In this document: positions 56,583 to 64,000 of the stretch, piece by piece
Position numbering within the stretch: the stretch's first letter is position 1
Layout: each line of letters starts with the position of its first letter
Origin: Paramyrothecium sp. XJ0827
Lineage: Eukaryota > Ascomycota > Sordariomycetes > Hypocreales > Stachybotryaceae
Assembly (NCBI GenBank): GCA_020881915.1
Contig: JAJFPB010000004.1
Location: 1,674,001-1,738,000 of the forward strand
Reading direction: 5' to 3'
DNA length: 64,000 nucleotides
The notes under the pieces: model-generated
What the model saw: the letters and a program-made list of their open reading frames with translations, nothing else
Databases searched by the model: none
Told to the model about the DNA's origin: nothing
Made by a program: the position numbers and the translations under genes

Positions 56583-58880
56583 TCACGCCGCCTTCTGTCT
56601 CGTCGAACTGTACGTTGGCACACTGCCGACATTCTCGCTGCCCAGCCGCGCGGTCACTACGCCGGCCAGGAGCCCAGGGAACAGCCAGGGATGCTGGAGC
56701 ATCTCCGCCTCGAACGCATTGATGGTATCGCGCGCCATGGTCGAGAACTTGTCGTCTTCCAGGAGTGTCCCGAGGCGGAAGAGGTTGGACACGGAGACAG
56801 CGTTGACCGAGGGCAACGACGTGTCCATGCCGTCTTTGAGTCGGAGGATTGTGTGCGGGGAGCTCGCGGTAGTCGAGTAGAAGGCACCAGCTGCGTCGTA
56901 AAACAACGAGGTTTGAGTTTCTAGATGCTCGAGTTAGCAAATGCAAAGTCAAACGTTCAATGCGTACTTACTTTGAAGTTCATCGGCAAACTGAAGCAGA
57001 GATTCATCGCGAGTGAACTCGAAGAGGTCGAGAAGCCCTTGGATCAAGTAGGCGTAATCGTCTGCGAAGCCTTCCGTGTCCCTGCCGTTTTTCCACAACC
57101 TGAAAAGCTTCTGTGTGCTCTCGTCCCAAAGGTTCGTCTTGATAAAAGACGCCGCTGTCGTGGCAGCGTGCAGGCTCTTCTCGCTCTGTGTCGGATTCAC
57201 GGTCTTCAAAGCAGTAGCAGCCGCGACCAGGGCCGATATGACTAAACCAGTCCAGCCTGTCACCACTTTGTCATCCAACTCCGGCCGAACACGTTCTTTG
57301 TCCCTCCTTTGCTGAAGTGCTGTCTTTGCAGTCTGTATAGATTGGTGGACTTGTTCGATTGGAAGATTGTACAGTCGGCTCAGCTCTTCGGGCGTCTTGA
57401 CAATTCTCAGGATGTTTTGGTTGATGAAGTCGTCGTTGGGATCGTGGTCCTCGTCGACATTGCCGTCCTCCTGCACATCCCAGTGCGCCGCAGCAAGAGG
57501 GCTTATGCTTCTGTTATCCCCATCTACCACTGAATCAAACTCTCGTCGAGTCCAAAGATAGTAAGCTCCTTCCCACATTTCCTTGTCCCCCTTTTTATAG
57601 TAAGAATCGGCTGCCTCACTCGATGCAAAGCCTCCTTGTGGGAGGGCAATAGGGGCTGATGTTAGATACTCGACAAGCTCCACCACCACGTCGTAAAACT
57701 CAGCATTGTCTGCGGCACCGCTCACCTTCCAAGCTTCCAGATAGAGCGATAGCAAGAGCGCATTGTCAACGACCAGCTTCTCAAAATTGGGGATGCTCCA
57801 GTCGGGGGTGACAGAGCAGCGCGCAAAGCCGGTCCCTCCTACGTGATCCCTCAACGCACCATCGCGGATTTTGCGTAGAGTATCTATAGCCATGTCATTG
57901 GCATGCTTGCACTCGGCCTCTCCAACAACATCCTGGACAGCACTGGGAAACTTTGACAGGCGCAGCAGAAAACCCAACTTTGGTGGTGTCAAGAACTTTG
58001 GAGCCAAACCAAACCCTCCATAGACTGGATCGAAAGTGCCGGCAATATGTATATAGGCCTCTTCTAGCTGGTCCAGATCTAGTTCGCTAGAAGCTTGCGA
58101 GGTTGGTGGGCGGGTTTCCAAAACCTCCGTCGGCGTGGCTGTGGAAAGTCCTGTAGACATGATTGACTGAGGGCCAACTATTCCTCTTGTGCCCAGAGTT
58201 CCCTCGGCGGCGAACTCTCGTAGCTGCGCGAGTACTTCTGTCGCCTCTTTGCGACACCTCGATTCCTGGTCGTTCCAAATGTTCCGTACTTTCTTCACAA
58301 TGGCCAAGAAATCGATAATCTCGTCTTCATGGTCGCTGGTCGTTCGGCGCGACGCACCAGGTCCTGGCCAGTATGTGCCACCGAAAACGGGCTCAAGCTC
58401 GGGTGTCAGGAAGAGGTTCAGCGGCCAACCACCAGCATTGCTGACAGCTTGAACATAGTTCATGTAGATCGTGTCGATGTCGGGTCGTTGCTCGCGGTCA
58501 ACAATCACAGGCACGAAGGCGGCGTTTATGACAGAAGCGCAGTCGGGATTAGAGAATGACTCGGCGGACATGAGGCGGCAATCTACGCTTGTTAAGACTG
58601 GCGTTCGATCCTGAGTACGATCTTACTTACAGTGACAAGCATTGAAACCCACATGGAGTAGAATAAGCTTGTTTTCGGTTCTCGCGCGTTCCACGCTTTC
58701 ATCATCAAGGGGTTGCCATGCGACAAGGCTTTCCTCATGTCTACGAAGATAGGAGCTTTTGCTTCCTCCAATGCGGTTCTTCAGTGGTTGCAGCGCCCTT
58801 TTCGCATCCCCGCCGCCTTCCACTTCTCCTGGTACTGGCGCCAGAACTCGAGCCGAAGAGAATATGTTCGAAGGTCCCAT
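56583..58880 (-). CDS. SPATA20/YyaL-like protein (thioredoxin-like DUF255 plus glycosidase-fold domain)
   Basis: Three exons, 58880-58631, 58582-56972 and 56920-56583, encode 732 aa. Introns are 48 and 51 nt. Residues about 35-200 form the DUF255 thioredoxin-like domain: NRIGGSKSSYLRRHEESLVAW, LILLHVGFNACHYCRLM with CxxC at Cys82/Cys85, DREQRPDIDTIYM and GGWPLNLFLTPELEPVFGGTYWP. The rest is an alpha/alpha-toroid like N-acylglucosamine epimerases (DHVGGTGFARCSVTPDWSIPNFEKL, WEGAYYLWTRREF, DDKVVTGWTGLVISAL). The family is conserved from bacteria to human SPATA20, but its reaction is unproven; redox or sugar chemistry is inferred. Length is close to the family norm. No clear mitochondrial presequence is seen. 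Confidence 0.92.
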
Positions 58881-59854
58881 TGTTGCAGGACTCCGGTGCT
58901 GCCGTCACGCCGAGATTGACAGATCCGGGAAACGGCAGGACGGGCTTTGGTCTCCGGTGAACACGAATGAGAGCACCAATGCGGCGTATTATCTTCAGAG
59001 TGCGGTTGTCACTGTGGCGATCACAAACGGTACCACGAATCAAGCCGCAAGAATTGTGGCAGAATGGAATTCACATCGGGGACTGATCCGGCGGCACTTG
59101 GTGGGATGCATGTGGCGGGGTAGCTTCGGCCATCGGAACAGGCTAGCACGGAATGACATAAGAATTGGAACCCTTAATAGATTGCTTCTACCCGAGGCAC
59201 TACTAGCTGCTTACCCTGAAGTCTAGAGCTCATGGAGACCGCGAAGATGGATCGCATGTCAACTGAAGGTTTGCCAAATTCAAATGAATGACCCTAAGTC
59301 CTGAAAGAGGTGGTAGTCTGGAGCCATTCCAGAAGACGTTGTAATGTAGATACTCGATTAGTCTCGATTATACCATACATTTGTGATGCTTCGATTCTCA
59401 AGGTTTAAGAGGGGACAAATGGGCTTGATACCCCTACAATGATTTACCTTATTGAATCCACGAGTACCCTGATAAGAAGGGGCCAGCCCCCCCCCAAGAA
59501 GGCGAGAGATCATTCCGTTCGTTGTTCTCGTGGTAGATTTATTTTTGCTAGCGAAGTATAGAGCGAAGTCGCGAGCGGCACCACCAGCTTCTCCCCACCT
59601 GTGAGGTGAAACGATGGGGTCCAAGCTCCCAAGGTACGCATGCGCTAATGCATGACCTGGTTTATCGATAAGACCAACGCCGAACCACCGCCCTGGACCG
59701 CCGTTACCTTATAAGAACGAAGTACTTCCCGTGCCTGCGCAGGACGACCGGGTACTTCAAGTCACAATCCAGGCAGCTCCGGGCCTGGCATCGCATCTTC
59801 GTTTCCGTCATCGATTTCGTTGTTTCCCGCCCCGAGGCATCAGGCGGAGGAAGA
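58881..59854. other. Divergent intergenic region
   Basis: 974 bp holding the promoters of the SPATA20-like and ATG29 genes. No gene is supported. Confidence 0.5.
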
Positions 59855-61271
59855 ATGACGGAACCCAGTTACACGATCTTCGTGCGGGTGCCCATACCCC
59901 GAGGTGACTTTGTCGATCCTCCGCTGGTGCGTACCACAGCGCCCATGGTTTGCGCGAAGCGTGGGCTGACAAGTCATAGGTAAATTGGGATTCCGCCAAG
60001 GACAACGCCTTATGGAAGATCTTGTCAGGTGCAGCGCAAACAGAGATTGACTGTGAGTACACGGTTCTATTGGCGAGATGAGCTTGAACTTACACGGTAA
60101 CAGGGAACCAAGTGTAAGTTGCCAAACGACCGCGAAACGAGCCGCGTCTGACCACAGTCCGTTTAGAGCCGACCGATTTGAAGTTCCTGTCGATTTCCTT
60201 CTACAGCAGGTTGCATATCTCACCGAACGCCATGCTTCACAGGTTCGCGCGCAAGTCCGCAAGGCCACAGCCGCGGCCAAAGGCTCCTCTGCGCCATCGC
60301 CTGTCCCGGGCTCGGATTCCGCTGCCCATCAACGAACAACCTCGGCCCTGTCCGTTCGGCGAGATTCCTTGTTATCACGTAACGAGGCAACAGCCGGTAC
60401 GAGCTCAACGAGTACCTCCGTACGACCGGTCATCTCGCGGAACGCTTCCACAAATACGACTATTCTCCGAGAAGCTGGGGTATCGTCTCCGCGCCCGGGT
60501 AAGCAGGCCCCGACCCGTTTGATCGATCCCACAGGGAGGAGACGCCTGTCATCGCTTCCTATTACGTCCACAACTGCCGCTTCGCCAGAACCACAGCCCT
60601 CACCAGAACCCCCGCGATCTCCGTCTCCCGGCCCACCCGAGTCTAGCTCGACTTCATCCGACGATGACGAGTCCTATCCAGCCCAGTCACGCATCATCCG
60701 CCGACCGCCTCGCTTCCAGCAGCAAGAGGGCGCGGTTTCGCCCCAAGAAGACGACGATGACGAGTCTGAGCCGGCCTTTCAACCTTATAAGGCATCTGGA
60801 TCCAACCCTGGCCAAGATCTTGCTTCTACGCTTAAGGGTGATGGCCGCGGGCCTTCTCGTCGTGGCCAGAAGTTATCAGGCAAGGATCCGATACACTATT
60901 CGCAAACATCAGACTCTTCGGCAGGCTCAGCGGCGATTGTACAACGGCCGGGAGCTTCCAAAGAACATAGGGCCCCGGGCCCTCTGTCGCCTCGCCGGGC
61001 AGCGGAGCTAGCAGGTCGTAGCCCCAGCGGCAAGAGCAAGGGCTACTCCCGCGAAGGGAGCGATGGAACTCCAAGCATGGGAAGCAGCTTCAGCGACCTC
61101 GATGGTAAGTTTCCCGCGCGTGTAAAAGACAATGACTCACATTTTGCAGATGCATCCGTAACACAATCAGCATTGGAGGAAGCACTAGCTAGTCACATGA
61201 ACCGTGGCGGGACAAGCCGGTTTGGCATCAGTCAAGCATTTCGCAGTCGCTACAATCCCAATTCAAACTAA
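59855..61271 (+). CDS. atg29: Autophagy-related protein 29 (Atg29)
   Basis: Five exons, 59855-59926, 59980-60052, 60104-60113 (10 nt), 60158-61104 and 61150-61271, encode 407 aa. The joined N-terminus MTEPSYTIFVRVPIPRGDFV / VNWDSAKDNALWKILSGAAQ / TEIDWNQV / ADRFEVPVDFLLQQVAYLTE is the Atg29 signature. The rest is low-complexity: Ser/Pro-rich, acidic patches, RIIRRPPRFQQQEGAVSP. A short conserved C-terminal helix DASVTQSALEEALASHM and FGISQAFRSRY follow. Atg29 binds Atg17 and Atg31 to form the scaffold that organises the pre-autophagosomal site. The 45-nt last intron is open in frame, so retention would add 15 residues. The micro-exon is required to keep the TEIDWN block in frame. Confidence 0.93.
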
Positions 61272-61773
61272 CAAATGTTTGCAATATGATTGTATTTATG
61301 ATTCTTAGGCCAGGTGTTTGGTACTATGGGTGTATTTGGTCAAGGGCATTGCGCGGCGTTGGATTCTCCAAGGGTCTCACATTAGTATGTAAGAGAAGGT
61401 AAGGCAGCTGGGGATCTGAGGTTGGGACAACTGGCAAACAGCTGCGCTTCTGAATACCGTACCTTACCTTAACAAAAAAATTTACGCTCTGAGCAACAGG
61501 CAGGTTCTCAATCTCCTCCTTTCTGTCAGCTGCTTGGCCCTTCAACGCGACGGCCCGCTCTTCACAGCCCTCAATATAAGAATATAAGCTGAATATAAGC
61601 TGTTTCTGCAGGTAGCCGCAACACCTCCCTGTTTGCTCTCCAGTATCGCCCTCCACGAGATTATTGCCCGTCCCTTTTACTTTTTCCTTCTTGCCAACCT
61701 TTCCAGGTGCATCCCGCATCACTGCGATAAACGAACGCCGCACGTAAAGCCACGAAGCCTGTCCTCTGCTAGA
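61272..61773. other. Intergenic region between ATG29 and the Arb2-like gene
   Basis: 502 bp. It contains AAGGTAAGG near 61396-61404 and ACCTTACCTT at 61461-61470, opposite-orientation copies of the dispersed motif. It also holds the promoter of the Arb2-like gene. Confidence 0.5.
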
Positions 61774-63209
61774 ATGTTCCGCCGCCACTGGTCAGGCCTC
61801 CCAAAGGATGCCGCTTTCCCGAGGGACTTGAAGAAGCTGGGGTTTCTGCCCCCTATTCCAACGATCCTGTAACGATGTCTAACCTGGCCTCATTAGGTAT
61901 TTCATCAATGATGACGACGAAATTCGTTCGACGGAGAATCCTGACAACTACTTCAAGTTCTTCATCAACAAGAACATGCGGTTCAACATACGGCAGCGCT
62001 TCGAGTTTCACTGTAGGCTGCCCTCTCCATACATCATTGTAACAACATTACTCACCGCTCCAAGCTGCGATTGAGGTTATCATACAACAACGACTCGAGC
62101 AAAATGGGCTTTGCAAAATGACAGTTCCACTCGGGACAGCGACCTCCAAGCCACACATACCAATCTTCGTCACACCCGATCTCGAACAAAAGTCACGCGT
62201 CGTTGTTCTCTTTGGAGAACCGAATCAAGCGGTCGGCGTCTTGGCACATCGAGTCATGGAAGGTCCTGGCGGGCTGGATGAAGGCAGCATGGTCTCTGTC
62301 ATTCGCGCCCTCTACAAGCAGCGCTCGTCTCCAGACGATGCCTCTCCACCAGGTGTAGTGTTGGCAAATCCAGGTGCAACGTACTGGTGGCCCGAGGAAA
62401 AGCGTGCTCTCACCATCAACCAGAGCAATGGAACTCAACTTCCCAGCCTGGGACACTATGGTAGGCAGTACGTTCCGACACTCAACGAAGTACCAGAGAA
62501 CGAAAACTCCTACGAGCATGTCAAGTACATCTTCGGAACAGTCCTCAAGACAATGATGGCAGAGCACGCGATGGTGGACGTAGTGGCTATCGGTGCCAGC
62601 TGCGACCTCATCGAAAAGTTCTTCGACATCAAGGAGAACTGGGCGCTCTGGGGGCCACGACTCAACGCCATGCTTCTCCTAGGCACAGTGTACCCAACCG
62701 ACACCCTTACAAATACAGGGTTCAAAGAGTTTCTCGCCAAGGTGGGCACACAATGCAAAGCTAAGTCCATGCATGTGCTAATGTGTATCTAGCGCGCCTG
62801 TGGTTTCATTCTATCCTCCTTACCATCAGGCACGCCGCTGGCTCCTCCCACTGGCAACTCTAACGAATGCATCCCTGAGCTCGGCTGCCCTGTGCACTCG
62901 TCCTCTGAGCCACATTATACGGAGCTCATATTGATTCGAGCTCGTGACTCGGTGCTGGCCTATCTTCAAGGGGTCGCAATGTCACCGGGCTTTGAAAATG
63001 CGCCCATTACAGTAATCGACCGCCCCCAGCAGGAAATGATCGAGGAGGCTTGGGAGAACATGCCGGAGGAGGAGAAGCCGTTGCTCACAACGGCGGACCC
63101 TGAGGCCATGAAAGAACAGGTGAAGCAAGTTAGGCGCTGGAAGAAGTTTGTAGAAACGGGGGTAGCTCCCGAGTCCAGCTCAGATGAGGAAGAGGAAGAT
63201 CTCCCCTAG
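61774..63209 (+). CDS. arb2: Arb2-domain protein (FAM172/Arb2 family)
   Basis: Four exons, 61774-61841, 61897-62012, 62065-62741 and 62793-63209, encode 425 aa. Introns are 50-55 nt. The N-terminus MFRRHWSGLPKDAAFPRDLK and DDEIRSTENPDNYFKFFINK is typical of fungal Arb2. The alpha/beta Arb2 domain has VVVLFGEPNQAVGVLAHRV, GVVLANPGATYWWPEEKRALT, VDVVAIGASCDLIEKFFD and GFILSSLPSGTP. In fission yeast Arb2 is a subunit of the Argonaute chaperone complex with Ago1 and Arb1, acting in RNAi-guided heterochromatin. The catalytic serine of related hydrolases appears as GASCD, so enzymatic activity is doubtful. The C-terminus is acidic (SSDEEEEDLP). It converges on the partial gene at the right edge. 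Confidence 0.88.
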
Positions 63210-63443
63210 GACTCTGAGCATGCCAGGAAAGGGAAGGCCGGTGCATCAATCGGCGTCTTTGAGCTGGCTTGACCAAAACACAGCCATATCGCAGGGTCTT
63301 CATAGCGGTAGTTTCGTGAATTAATATCATATACAGCCTGTGCTTACTGGAACATGCCCCGCGCATTGTTGTAGCCCTAATATACAAACCGGAATGGTTA
63401 ACCGAAATCGTGGTATCCCATGTAAAACTGCAAGCCGCCTAAT

Positions 63444-64000
63444 TTAAGCCTTAAAATAGCCCATCAGCCCGGAATTCGGTCGTGCGACATCTTCGAGTAA
63501 CTCCTGTGTCCGCTTCACCCGTTCCTTAACAACCAACTCTTCAGCCGCCCATCGGTCTTCGGCTTCCCGTGGCGCAGACCAGAAGTTGAAGACATTCGGG
63601 CTTGCAGCCTTTCCTTGCTGCGCCTTGGCGGCCTCCTCCCTGGCTAGGCTAGCCACCATCGTGGCCCAGTTGCCTAGACCCGTGCCCAAGCACTCGCGAC
63701 ATGATTGCTTGGCAGGCTTGTCCGTTGTCAGCGGGCCAATCTTGCGTAGTTGCTCTTCAGCTGCATCGACACCATCACGTGTCCATGCGAGACCGTCATC
63801 TCGCGAGGCCGTTGCGTATAAAATTTCACCAATGTACAGATTCAACGCAGCCTCCTGGCATCGCTCGTGCGGGCTGCGCCACGGGGGAAGGGAGCCATCA
63901 GGGGGTGGAGGTGGGTAGTCTGGAGGGGCGAAGAAATTGAGAACCTGGCGATACATTGGGACCTGCCTCGGCTTCTCACGAGGCACCGGAGGAGGCTCAT
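63444..64000 (-). CDS. Partial gene at window edge: helical, TPR-like protein of unknown function
   Basis: Only the C-terminal 185 or so codons are in the window; the frame is open to base 64000 and the N-terminus lies outside. The visible part begins with a Pro-rich, basic stretch, then MYRQVLNFFAPPDYPPPPPDG. Helical segments ERCQEAALNLYIGEILYATAS and DDGLAWTRDGVDAAEEQLRKI look like paired TPR helices. A segment SCRECLGTGLGNWATMVASLA follows, and the end is NSGLMGYFKA. I do not recognise the family with confidence. A mitochondrial TPR-type protein is one possibility. Gene completeness and start cannot be judged. Confidence 0.65.
   Translation of the reverse strand, partial: EPPPVPREKPRQVPMYRQVLNFFAPPDYPPPPPDGSLPPWRSPHERCQEAALNLYIGEILYATASRDDGLAWTRDGVDAAEEQLRKIGPLTTDKPAKQSCRECLGTGLGNWATMVASLAREEAAKAQQGKAASPNVFNFWSAPREAEDRWAAEELVVKERVKRTQELLEDVARPNSGLMGYFKA

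Noticed and set aside
1..64000. tRNA, rRNA, CRISPR arrays
   Set aside because: No tRNA-like T-loop plus acceptor pairing, no rRNA blocks and no regularly spaced direct repeats were found; CRISPR is not expected in a fungal nuclear genome.

Overview
The window is nuclear DNA of a filamentous ascomycete, most likely a Sordariomycete. Genes are about 0.9-3.5 kb and spaced 0.1-2 kb apart on both strands. Most carry short introns of 45-160 nt with GT(A/G)NGT donors, CTAAC-like branch sites and YAG acceptors, and the protein set (ATG29, Arb2, fungal septin, PIAS-like SP-RING protein, Och1-type GT32) is fungal. I rebuilt exon structures by hand from splice signals and reading phase. In every complete spliced model the exon lengths sum to a multiple of three and the joined protein matches its family across the junctions. 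No tRNA, rRNA, CRISPR array or intact transposon was recognised.

Layout. 0.2-2.1 kb: a HAD phosphatase and a SAM methyltransferase, tail to tail. 3.4-4.7 kb: a T5orf172/GIY-YIG-type gene interrupted by one in-frame TGA. 5.2-8.7 kb: a large PIAS-like SUMO ligase. 10.4-11.5 kb: a membrane-anchored LigB/DODA dioxygenase. 12.1-13.4 kb: a divergent RNA 3'-phosphate cyclase. 15.4-16.0 kb: a small basic orphan protein. 16.0-21.3 kb: the largest gene-poor stretch. 21.3-27.8 kb: three secreted-protein genes in a row (LVIVD/choice-of-anchor-B-like protein, histidine acid phosphatase, calcineurin-like phosphoesterase). CACGTG boxes lie upstream of both phosphatases, and one reads CACGTGGG, the strong Pho4-type site. 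28.8-30.5 kb: an intronless, bacterial-looking TPR protein.

32.1-42.3 kb: two type II membrane glycosyltransferases (GT8-like and Och1-like GT32) flank the NAD-synthesis enzyme quinolinate phosphoribosyltransferase, followed by an acyl-CoA synthetase. 42.7-63.2 kb is a dense housekeeping block: ceramide synthase, Bax-inhibitor-1 protein, a Cdc11-type septin, PROPPIN Hsv2, splicing factor Ist3, dynein light intermediate chain, SPATA20-like thioredoxin protein, Atg29 and Arb2. An unrecognised helical protein runs off the right edge.

Functional links. Hsv2 and Atg29 are both autophagy factors. Ceramide synthase, Bxi1 and the Golgi glycosyltransferases belong to ER/Golgi biology. The secreted phosphatase pair looks like phosphate scavenging and could be under PHO-type control. 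Nothing in the window is clearly a new defence or secondary-metabolite system. The best leads are the TGA-interrupted T5orf172 gene, the phosphatase neighbourhood with its CACGTG sites and an HD-to-ND active-site change, a 10-nt micro-exon in ATG29, and a dispersed AAGGTACC/GGTAAGG motif family with a 17-bp-arm hairpin.
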